DNA from: Neobacillus paridis
Lineage (GTDB): Bacteria > Bacillota > Bacilli > Bacillales > Cytobacillaceae
Assembly (NCBI RefSeq): GCF_016765675.1
Contig: NZ_JAESWB010000025.1
Span: forward strand, 248,001-312,000
Direction: 5' to 3'
Length of the DNA: 64,000 nt
Under the pieces are notes generated by a model. It did not search any database. It had not been told where the DNA came from and saw nothing but the letters and a program-made list of their open reading frames with translations. Below, piece after piece: positions 56,975 through 64,000 of the stretch. Positions within the stretch are counted from its first letter, which is position 1; every line of letters starts with the position of its first letter. Both the position numbers and the translations under genes were made by a program.

Positions 56975-59614
56975 ATGAAAAATTTATCTGGCTCACAAAT
57001 ACGGAAAATGTTTTTGCAATTTTTCCATGAGGAAAAGGGACATCTAATTGAACCAAGCGCATCGCTAATCCCCCATGATGATCCGTCATTATTATGGATC
57101 AACAGCGGTGTGGCCACATTAAAAAAATATTTTGATGGGCGTGTAGTCCCGGAAAATCCAAGAATAACGAATGCGCAAAAATCCATTCGTACAAATGATA
57201 TTGAAAATGTTGGAAAGACCGCTCGTCACCATACATTCTTTGAAATGCTGGGTAATTTCTCCATCGGTGAGTATTTCAAGAAAGAGGCGATTACCTGGGC
57301 TTGGGAATTTTTGACTGATAAAAAATGGATTGGCTGGGATCCGGAACTGTTATCTGTCACGATTCATCCAGAGGACCATGAGGCATACGATATTTGGCAC
57401 AATACGATTGGACTTCCAGAGGAACGAATCATCCGCCTCGAAGGGAACTTCTGGGATATCGGGGAAGGCCCGAGCGGCCCGAATACGGAAATTTTCTATG
57501 ACCGCGGACCGCAATACGGTGATGACCCGAATGATCCAGAGTTATATCCTGGCGGTGAAAATGAGCGCTATTTGGAAGTGTGGAACCTTGTTTTCTCGCA
57601 ATTTAACCATAATCCTGATGGCACATATACACCACTGCCCAAGAAAAACATTGATACCGGAATGGGCTTGGAACGGATGGCTTCGGTTGTCCAAAATGTA
57701 CCAACCAATTTTGATACCGATTTGTTTATTCCGATTATCCGGGCAACAGAGGAAATCTCCGGGGTTAAATATGGAGCCGATAAAGAAACGGATGTAGCAT
57801 TTAAAGTAATCGCCGACCATATTCGAACTGTGTCGTTTGCCGTCGGAGACGGAGCCTTGCCGTCGAATGAGGGGCGCGGCTATGTATTAAGACGGCTGCT
57901 CCGCCGTGCGGTCCGCTATGCAAAGCTGATTAATATCAATCGCCCGTTTATGTACGAGCTTGTTCCGGTTGTTGGCGAAATCATGGCTGATTTCTATCCG
58001 GAGGTAAAAGACAAGGAAGAGTTTATTCAAAAGGTAGTTAAAAACGAGGAAGAACGGTTCCATGAAACGCTTCATGAAGGCTTAGCCATTTTAGCCGAAT
58101 TAATAAGGAATGAAAAAGCTAAAGGCAGCGACACTATTAATGGAGCGGATGTGTTCCGTCTCTATGATACCTATGGCTTCCCTGTGGAATTAACCGAAGA
58201 GTACGCCCTGGATGCAGGCATGAAAATTGATCATGAAGGCTTTGAGGCAGAAATGGACATGCAGCGTGAGCGTGCCCGTGCTGCACGTCACGATGAAAGT
58301 TCGATGCAGGTTCAAGGCGGTGTCTTAAGGGATATCAGGTTAGAAAGTAAGTTTGTTGGCTACGGAGAACTTAAGACCAATTCAACTGTCATTGCCATCA
58401 TCAAAAACGGTATCCTTAGCGAGGAAGCTACAGTTGGCGAAGAAGTCCAAATCATGCTTGATGTGACACCTTTTTATGCGGAAAGCGGCGGTCAGATTGC
58501 TGACCATGGGGTAATCGAAGCTGGCGGGGTCAGCTTATTTGTAAAGGATGTTCAAAAGGCACCAAACGGACAAAATCTTCATCAAGTTGTGGTCAAATCC
58601 GGCACGTTAACAACGAATCAAAAGGTTACCGCTGCCGTTGATGCGGACAACCGTGCAAAAATCACCAAGAACCATACAGCCACACACTTGCTGCATCGTG
58701 CCTTAAAGGATGTGCTCGGAGAACATGTAAATCAAGCTGGATCTCTCGTTGAACCGGAACGGCTTCGTTTTGACTTTTCTCATTTTGGACAAATTAAGCC
58801 AGAGGAACTGGAACAAATCGAAAGAATTGTCAATGAAAAGATTTGGAACAGCCTTGAGGTGAACATCAGCCAAAAACCAATTGCAGAAGCGAAAGCAATG
58901 GGAGCAATGGCCCTCTTCGGTGAAAAATATGGGGAAATCGTTCGCGTTGTCAAGGTTGGCGATTACAGCCTTGAATTATGCGGCGGCTGTCATGTTCCTA
59001 ACACAGCTGTGATCGGTTTGTTTAAAATTATCTCCGAGGGTGGTATTGGTGCCGGTACCAGAAGGATTGAAGCGGTAACAGGCGAGGCAGCCTACAAAGC
59101 ATTAAATGATTTGGTTGGCACATTAAAGGAGGCTGCTGAAAAGCTAAAAACAAGCCCGAAAGAAGTGCTGGGCCGGATTGACGGGTTATTGGCTGAAATC
59201 AAGCAGCTGCAAAGGGAAAATGAATCTCTTGCCGCAAAACTTGGAAACATTGAAGCCGGCAATTTGGTAGAGAAGGCTAAGAGCATAAATGGTGTAACGG
59301 TTCTTGCGGCAAAGGTTCAGGCGGCCGATATGAATAACTTAAGAAATATGGCCGATGACTTAAAGCAGAAGCTGGATTCTGCAGTGATTGTACTTGGCAG
59401 TGTTCATAATGAAAAGGTCAATTTAATTGCTGTGGTAACAAAGGATTTAAATGAAAAAGGGTTCCATGCCGGAAAATTAATTAAAGAAGTCGCAGCTAAA
59501 TGCGGCGGTGGCGGCGGTGGACGCCCTGATATGGCCCAGGCCGGCGGAAAGGATCCGGAAAAACTTGATGCAGCCCTTGCATTTGTCGAGGAATGGGTAA
59601 AAACTAGTTTGTAA
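56975..59614 (+). CDS. alaS: Alanyl-tRNA synthetase
   Basis: AlaRS charges tRNA-Ala and edits mischarged Ser and Gly. The 879-residue protein has the class II core with [17 protein letters not shown] and [10 protein letters not shown], the editing domain with [12 protein letters not shown] and the zinc-binding CGGCHV, and a C-terminal C-Ala/DHHA1 domain ending in [16 protein letters not shown]. Strong AGGAGG ribosome-binding site. Confidence 0.98.
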   Translation: MKNLSGSQIRKMFLQFFHEEKGHLIEPSASLIPHDDPSLLWINSGVATLKKYFDGRVVPENPRITNAQKSIRTNDIENVGKTARHHTFFEMLGNFSIGEYFKKEAITWAWEFLTDKKWIGWDPELLSVTIHPEDHEAYDIWHNTIGLPEERIIRLEGNFWDIGEGPSGPNTEIFYDRGPQYGDDPNDPELYPGGENERYLEVWNLVFSQFNHNPDGTYTPLPKKNIDTGMGLERMASVVQNVPTNFDTDLFIPIIRATEEISGVKYGADKETDVAFKVIADHIRTVSFAVGDGALPSNEGRGYVLRRLLRRAVRYAKLININRPFMYELVPVVGEIMADFYPEVKDKEEFIQKVVKNEEERFHETLHEGLAILAELIRNEKAKGSDTINGADVFRLYDTYGFPVELTEEYALDAGMKIDHEGFEAEMDMQRERARAARHDESSMQVQGGVLRDIRLESKFVGYGELKTNSTVIAIIKNGILSEEATVGEEVQIMLDVTPFYAESGGQIADHGVIEAGGVSLFVKDVQKAPNGQNLHQVVVKSGTLTTNQKVTAAVDADNRAKITKNHTATHLLHRALKDVLGEHVNQAGSLVEPERLRFDFSHFGQIKPEELEQIERIVNEKIWNSLEVNISQKPIAEAKAMGAMALFGEKYGEIVRVVKVGDYSLELCGGCHVPNTAVIGLFKIISEGGIGAGTRRIEAVTGEAAYKALNDLVGTLKEAAEKLKTSPKEVLGRIDGLLAEIKQLQRENESLAAKLGNIEAGNLVEKAKSINGVTVLAAKVQAADMNNLRNMADDLKQKLDSAVIVLGSVHNEKVNLIAVVTKDLNEKGFHAGKLIKEVAAKCGGGGGGRPDMAQAGGKDPEKLDAALAFVEEWVKTSL

Positions 59615-59668
59615 TATGGACAAAGTAGTGTAAAATAAAGGTAACTATTCCATTCGAGGTGTACTTTT

Positions 59669-59935
59669 ATGAGCTCATTTGACAAAACAATGAGATTTAA
59701 TTTTCCTGAAGAACCTTTTGAACATGACGTTAATGATGTTCTTTTGCAGGTTTACGAAGCGTTAAAGGAAAAAGGGTACAATCCGATTAATCAAATTGTC
59801 GGTTACCTTTTATCGGGAGATCCGGCGTACATTCCTCGACATCGTGATGCCCGTAATATTATTCGAAAACTGGAACGGGATGAAATTATAGAGGAGCTAG
59901 TCAAATCCTATCTTAGACAACAACGAGAGGTTTAA
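59669..59935 (+). CDS. yrzL: IreB family regulatory protein (YrzL)
   Basis: An 88-residue DUF965 protein; the Enterococcus homologue IreB is a substrate of the IreK kinase and limits cephalosporin resistance. Conserved features are [20 protein letters not shown] and [17 protein letters not shown] with IPRHRDARN. It starts the conserved yrzL-yrrK-yrzB run after alaS. Confidence 0.95.
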   Translation: MSSFDKTMRFNFPEEPFEHDVNDVLLQVYEALKEKGYNPINQIVGYLLSGDPAYIPRHRDARNIIRKLERDEIIEELVKSYLRQQREV

Positions 59936-59939
59936 TAAT

Positions 59940-60356
59940 ATGCGTGTAATGGGTCTGGATGTCGGCTCAAAAACAGTTGGTATTGCCCTTAGCGATGAAC
60001 TAGGGTGGACGGCACAAGGCCTTAAAACCCTTCATATCAACGAAGAAAAACAGGAGTTTGGTTTTAAGGAAATCGGTCAATTAATTACAGAGTATCAAGT
60101 TAGTCAAGTCGTTGTTGGCTTTCCCAAAAATATGAACGGTACAATTGGCCCCCGTGGTGAGGCTAGTAAACAATATGCTGCAGAAATTGAACGGCGTTTT
60201 GGAGTTTCGGCAATTTTGTGGGATGAGCGGTTAACAACAATGGCTGCAGAACGGGTATTGCTGGAAGCCGATCTAAGTCGAAAGAAGCGAAAGAAAGTCA
60301 TTGATAAAATGGCCGCAGTGATGATCCTGCAGGGTTATCTTGACAGTAAAAAATAA
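59940..60356 (+). CDS. yrrK: Holliday junction resolvase-like YqgF/RuvX
   Basis: An RNase H-fold nuclease of the YqgF family, implicated in 16S rRNA 5'-end maturation and recombination. Motifs are the N-terminal [16 protein letters not shown] with the first catalytic Asp, [10 protein letters not shown], and the LWDERLTT acidic site. Length is 138. It begins four bases after yrzL. Confidence 0.95.
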   Translation: MRVMGLDVGSKTVGIALSDELGWTAQGLKTLHINEEKQEFGFKEIGQLITEYQVSQVVVGFPKNMNGTIGPRGEASKQYAAEIERRFGVSAILWDERLTTMAAERVLLEADLSRKKRKKVIDKMAAVMILQGYLDSKK

Positions 60357-60368
60357 TGAGGTGAAGCA

Positions 60369-60677
60369 ATGGGACACGAACATAAGTCTAATCATGAGGA
60401 AGAAGATCGTTATATTACCCTTATCAATGATAATGGTGACGAAGAATTATTTGAAATCCTGTTAACCTTTGATTCAGATGATTTTGAAAAATCATATGTC
60501 TTATTTTATCCGGTCGGAGCATCCGAGGACGGAGAAGAAGGCGAAGTTCATGCATATGCCTATATTCCCACCGAGGACGGCGGCTTTGGCGAATTAATGC
60601 CAATTGAGACTGACGAGGAATGGGATATGGTTGAAGAAGTATTTAATACTTTTTTAGAAGACGAGGACGAAGACTAA
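60369..60677 (+). CDS. yrzB: DUF1292 protein YrzB
   Basis: A very acidic 102-residue protein with the DUF1292 core ([20 protein letters not shown] and YVLFYPVG) and a tail of Asp/Glu. Function unknown, broadly conserved in Firmicutes right after yqgF. Starts after GAGGTGAAGC. Confidence 0.93.
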   Translation: MGHEHKSNHEEEDRYITLINDNGDEELFEILLTFDSDDFEKSYVLFYPVGASEDGEEGEVHAYAYIPTEDGGFGELMPIETDEEWDMVEEVFNTFLEDEDED

Positions 60678-60681
60678 AATG

Positions 60682-60717
60682 AAAGGAACCGGCTGCAAAT
60701 GGCTGGTTCTTTTTTAC
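60682..60717 (+). terminator. Terminator after yrzB
   Basis: GAACCGGC pairs with GCTGGTTC around a short loop, then TTTTTTA. Confidence 0.85.
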
Positions 60718-60881
60718 TTTTAGGACAAATTCATTGAGAAATTGACAATTTTCTATCAATATGCTGAAATAATTACATGCCAATTATACAGTCGAATGAT
60801 ATTAAGTTTTTTTATTTAAGCAGAATACAGATGATTAAAAATGTTTGTTAATGTATGAATATCAAGGGAGGGAGGAATAAA

Positions 60882-62006
60882 ATGACGACGGACAAAAAGG
60901 ACATCATTCGCCATAAATTGCTGGAATCTCAAAAAGAAGCAAAGGTTGTAAGAAAAATTGTAACAATTATATCACTAATCCTGGTCTTATTGATTATTAT
61001 TGTTGGCGGCGGAGGTTATCTCTACATAAAATCGGCATTAAATCCGATTGATCCAAACAGTAAAATTCATACAAAAGTTGCGATTCCAATTGGTTCCTCG
61101 GTCACAAGTATTGGTGAAACACTTGAAGATCATGGGATCATTAAGAATGCCAGAGTATTCAAGTATTATGTAAAATTTAAAAATGAAGCCGGCTTCATGG
61201 CCGGCGAATACGAACTGAGTCCTTCCATGGATATTCCCGAAATTGTCAGCCGTTTGAAAACAGGAAAGGTTCTTGCGCAGCCAGCCGTTAAAATGACGAT
61301 TCCTGAAGGAAAACAATTGAAAGAAATTGCTGCCATTATGGCAAAAGCGACGAAACAAAAAGAGGCAGATGTCTTTAAGCAAATCAATGATGCCTCGTTT
61401 GTAAAGAGTTTAATGACGAAATATCCCAATCTATTAACAAATGAAATCTTAAATACAGCAGTAAAGTATCCGCTTGAAGGATATCTATACCCGGCAACCT
61501 ATTCATTTTATAAGAAAAATCCCACTGTCGAAGAAATGGTAGATGCCATGCTTGAAAAAACACAGTCAGTCCTGGCAAATTATTCAGAGGAAAGCAAAGA
61601 AAAGAAGCTGACTGTCCATCGATTATTAACGATGGCTTCCCTCATTGAAGAGGAGGCGACCAAAAAGGCCGATCGAAAAGCGATTTCGAGTGTGTTTTAT
61701 AACAGATTGAAAAAAGGGATGCCGCTGCAAACTGATCCAACGGTCCTTTATGCCCAAGGGAAACATAAACAAAGAGTATATTATAAGGATTTAGAGGTAA
61801 ATTCACCATACAATACCTATAAACATCAAGGGCTGCCGCCGGGGCCAATTGCCAATGCCGGGAAAATTTCGATTGAAGCAGCGCTTGAGCCGGAGAATAC
61901 CAACTATTATTATTTCTTGGCTGCTCCAGACGGCAAAATCATTTTTTCAAAAACATTAGAAGAACATAACATAGAGAAAGCAAAGCATATTTCCAACAAA
62001 AAGTAG
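60882..62006 (+). CDS. mltG: Endolytic transglycosylase MltG (YrrL)
   Basis: MltG cuts nascent glycan strands and may set the end of peptidoglycan synthesis. The 374-residue protein has one N-terminal membrane helix (about 25-48), a LysM-like region and the YceG catalytic domain with MASLIEEEATKKADR (catalytic Glu), FYNRLKKGMPLQTDPTV and SPYNTY-H-GLPPGPI. ATG 60882 follows GGGAGGGAGG. An open frame further upstream has no site. Confidence 0.95.
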   Translation: MTTDKKDIIRHKLLESQKEAKVVRKIVTIISLILVLLIIIVGGGGYLYIKSALNPIDPNSKIHTKVAIPIGSSVTSIGETLEDHGIIKNARVFKYYVKFKNEAGFMAGEYELSPSMDIPEIVSRLKTGKVLAQPAVKMTIPEGKQLKEIAAIMAKATKQKEADVFKQINDASFVKSLMTKYPNLLTNEILNTAVKYPLEGYLYPATYSFYKKNPTVEEMVDAMLEKTQSVLANYSEESKEKKLTVHRLLTMASLIEEEATKKADRKAISSVFYNRLKKGMPLQTDPTVLYAQGKHKQRVYYKDLEVNSPYNTYKHQGLPPGPIANAGKISIEAALEPENTNYYYFLAAPDGKIIFSKTLEEHNIEKAKHISNKK

Positions 62007-62015
62007 CGGTTATTT

Positions 62016-62047
62016 AAGGGGGAATTGATAGCATTCCCTCTTATTTT
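62016..62047 (+). terminator. Terminator after mltG
   Basis: AAGGGGGAAT and ATTCCCTCTT form a 10-bp stem (one G-T pair), followed by ATTTTG. The remaining gap to 62223 has a short AACCGT/ACGGTT stem near 62120 and a T-run, but no gene. Confidence 0.75.
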
Positions 62048-62223
62048 GTGGTAAAATTGTTCAAGTGTTTAATAAGTAAACGATAGCGTTACTCACAGCA
62101 AATTTGTCTTAACGAGACGAACCGTGGTTGAACGGTTGTACGTTTTTTCTGTGAACGCTTTTTTTCATGTCTAAAGAGCGGTGTTTTGGCAAGAATTGAT
62201 TTAAGGATTGAGGTGAAGGCAGC

Positions 62224-62874
62224 TTGTTAAATGAGAAGCTGCATTTATATATTAACGGGTTAATTCCTGAACGCAATCCATTATTTATGGAAATGGAGCA
62301 GTTCGCCCAATTACATGGCATCCCTATTATGGAGCTGGCCGGAATCGAAACGATGCTGCAGCTGCTTCGGATTCAGCAAGCTAAGAACATCCTTGAGATA
62401 GGCACGGCGATCGGCTATTCGGCCCTTCGAATGGCAGAGACTCTTCCTAATGCTCGGATTGTGACGATTGAGCGGGATATCGAGCGGATTGGGCAGGCTC
62501 GAGAATTTATCCAACGTTCTAAGCATAGTCAGCAAATCAGCTTGATTGAAGGAGATGCGCTTGAAGTTGAACAGGAAATCAGTGGACATGCCCCATTTGA
62601 TGCCATTTTTATTGATGCGGCTAAAGGACAATATAAAAAGTTTTTTCAGTTATATGCCAAGTATTTAAACAAGGACGGATTAATGATTACCGATAATGTA
62701 TTGTTTAAGGGACTTGTGGCAGAACCAAAGATTGAAAACAAAAGAACGCGGAATCTTGTCAAGAAGATTGCTGAATTTAACCGTTGGTTGATGAACCATC
62801 CTGATTATGATTCCGTTATTCTGCCCGTGGGGGACGGTGTAACTGTAAGCAAAAGGAGAGGTGAGAGAAATTGA
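62224..62874 (+). CDS. yrrM: Class I O-methyltransferase YrrM
   Basis: A 216-residue SAM-dependent methyltransferase (Methyltransf_3 family, catechol O-methyltransferase-like). Motif I region is NILEIGTAIGYSALRMAE, with DAIFIDAAKGQYKKFFQ and TDNVLFKG further on. In bacilli this position corresponds to YrrM/TrmR, whose homologue methylates cmo5U34 in tRNA to mcmo5U; I give this as a likely role. TTG start after GAGGTGAAGG. Overlaps yrrN by four bases. Confidence 0.9.
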   Translation: MLNEKLHLYINGLIPERNPLFMEMEQFAQLHGIPIMELAGIETMLQLLRIQQAKNILEIGTAIGYSALRMAETLPNARIVTIERDIERIGQAREFIQRSKHSQQISLIEGDALEVEQEISGHAPFDAIFIDAAKGQYKKFFQLYAKYLNKDGLMITDNVLFKGLVAEPKIENKRTRNLVKKIAEFNRWLMNHPDYDSVILPVGDGVTVSKRRGERN

Positions 62875-63800
62875 CGAAACCGGAATTACTCGTGACACCC
62901 ATTTCTGTTGATGATATAGTGCCATTAGTGGAGGCGGGTGCAGATGCTTTTGTTATCGGTGAACAAAGATATGGTTTAAGACTTGCCGGAGAATTTAACC
63001 GGGAAGATGTGGCAAAAGCGATTGCTCTTGCTCACGCTAACGGAAAAAAAGTCTATGTTGCCATGAATGCCATTTTTCATAACGAAAAAGTGGAGGAATT
63101 AGCTGAGTACTTACGATTTGTTTCCAGTGTAAACGCGGATGCCGTCATTTTTGGCGATCCTGCCGTATTAATGACGGCCCGGGAAGTTGCTCCGGAAATG
63201 AAGCTTCATTGGAGCACAGAAACAACAGGAACAAACTGGTATACGTGTAATTATTGGGGGCGTAAAGGTGCTAAACGTGCGGTACTAGCCCGAGAAATTA
63301 ACATGGATGCCATTATCGAAACGAAAGAACAGGCAGAAGTGGAGATTGAGGTCCAAGTCCACGGAATGAGCTGTATGTTCCAATCAAAACGATCTTTGCT
63401 TGGCAATTATTTTGAATACCAAGGGAAAGTAATGGAAGTCGAAAATCATAAACAGCAAAAAGATATGTTTTTACATGATAAGGAACGGGGAAATAAATAT
63501 CCGATTTTTGAAGATGACAATGGAACCCATATCATGAGCCCGAATGATATATGCATAATTGATGAACTTCAAGACATGCTCGAAGCAGGTGTTGATTCGT
63601 TTAAGATTGATGGAATTTTAAAGAGTCCGGGATATATTCTAGCTGTCACAAAGATTTATCGGGAAGCCATTGATTTATATTTCGAGAACCCCGATTTATA
63701 TGAAGATAAAAAGGACGAGCTGCTTGAAAAAATTGAAGAAATTCAACCGGCTAACCGTCCGTTGGATACAGGATTCTTTTTCAAAGAAACAGTCTATTAA
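62871..63800 (+). CDS. yrrN: U32 family peptidase-like YrrN
   Basis: A 309-residue U32-family protein (collagenase-like name is historical). U32 relatives such as RlhA and TrhP hydroxylate RNA: the TrhP1/P2 pair (YrrN, YrrO) forms 5-hydroxyuridine in tRNA of B. subtilis. Conserved features are an N-terminal EAGADAFVIGEQRYGLRL, FQSKRSLLGNYF and the SFKIDGILKSPGYILAV region. TTG start overlaps the yrrM stop, with AAAAGGAGAGGTG upstream. Confidence 0.93.
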   Translation: MTKPELLVTPISVDDIVPLVEAGADAFVIGEQRYGLRLAGEFNREDVAKAIALAHANGKKVYVAMNAIFHNEKVEELAEYLRFVSSVNADAVIFGDPAVLMTAREVAPEMKLHWSTETTGTNWYTCNYWGRKGAKRAVLAREINMDAIIETKEQAEVEIEVQVHGMSCMFQSKRSLLGNYFEYQGKVMEVENHKQQKDMFLHDKERGNKYPIFEDDNGTHIMSPNDICIIDELQDMLEAGVDSFKIDGILKSPGYILAVTKIYREAIDLYFENPDLYEDKKDELLEKIEEIQPANRPLDTGFFFKETVY

Positions 63801-63816
63801 AAGGAGGGGCTCAACG

Positions 63817-64000
63817 ATGAATACAGTGAAAGATCGGATTTCTGAAATGATTGATGGAAAGCGTGTGATTGTAAAGAAGCCGGAACTCCTTGCTCCAGCA
63901 GGCAATCTGGAAAAATTAAAAATTGCCGTTCATTATGGAGCCGATGCTGTCTTTATTGGCGGGCAGGAATATGGTCTCAGGTCCAATGCAGATAACTTCA
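63817..64000 (+). CDS. yrrO: U32 family peptidase-like YrrO, cut by window edge
   Basis: The N-terminal 61 residues of a second U32 protein, starting 16 bases after yrrN, behind AAAGGAGG. LLAPAGNLEKLKIAVHYGAD and VFIGGQEYGLRS match the family. With yrrM and yrrN it forms a cluster for U34 modification (hydroxylation, then methylation) of tRNA. The gene continues beyond the window. Confidence 0.93.
   Translation, partial: MNTVKDRISEMIDGKRVIVKKPELLAPAGNLEKLKIAVHYGADAVFIGGQEYGLRSNADNF

Noticed and set aside
62100-62170. Second terminator or small RNA between mltG and yrrM
   Set aside because: AACCGT/ACGGTT is only 6 bp and the T-run does not follow directly; too weak to call.

Overview
The window is a stretch of low-to-moderate GC Firmicute chromosome from an endospore-forming Bacillaceae. 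The gene order follows the Bacillus subtilis spoIIB to yrrO segment almost gene for gene. Strong Shine-Dalgarno sites (AAGGAGG), frequent TTG and GTG starts, T-box leaders and many sporulation genes (spoIIB, spoIVFA, spoIVFB, spo0B, safA, coxA, bofC, spoVB) support this. A genus such as Neobacillus or a related Bacillus sensu lato is plausible, but this cannot be fixed from one window.

Layout. 1-345: a structured intergenic element with a possible 3' end of a transposon-type gene, then a terminator. 0.4-9.1 kb: spoIIB, maf, radC, then the cell-shape and division cluster mreBCD-minCD and the sigma-K checkpoint protease pair spoIVFA-spoIVFB. 9.1-15.2 kb: an RNase E/G gene (absent from B. subtilis), the L21 leader with rplU-prp-rpmA, spo0B-obg, and pheB-pheA. 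15.2-20 kb: the NAD repressor gene niaR without nad genes, then spore genes safA, a CotS-like kinase, coxA and bofC. 20-30.4 kb: ruvAB, yrzS, queA-tgt-yajC, yrzE, yrbG, spoVB, comN, secDF. 30.5-40 kb: recJ-apt, relA-dtd, a small HTH-like gene, and T-box-controlled hisS-aspS. 40.1-40.3 kb: 6S RNA. 40.4-41.2 kb: tcdA.

41.5-47.0 kb is the only clear departure from the conserved order. Between tcdA and rarA sit a 1024-residue FAD/Fe-S oxidoreductase with a Met/Pro-rich tail, an FMN azoreductase, a winged-helix regulator with a SufR-like cysteine pattern, and a Mn/Fe superoxide dismutase. Together they look like a redox or oxidative-stress module.

47-64 kb returns to core order: rarA, cymR-iscS-mnmA (cysteine regulation, sulfur mobilisation, tRNA thiolation), yrrB, recD2, yrrD-yrzR-yrzQ, an AI-2E family exporter, T-box-controlled alaS, ireB-type yrzL with yrrK-yrzB, mltG, yrrM and the U32 peptidase pair yrrN-yrrO, the last cut by the window edge.

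Themes are tRNA supply and modification (hisS, aspS, alaS, dtd, tcdA, mnmA, queA, tgt), recombination and replication repair (radC, ruvAB, recJ, recD2, rarA, yrrK), envelope and division (mreBCD, minCD, mltG, secDF) and sporulation. No CRISPR array, complete IS, prophage, tRNA or rRNA gene was seen. The most novel material I can support is the left-edge element and the 41.5-47 kb redox module; I did not find an unmistakably new multi-gene system.
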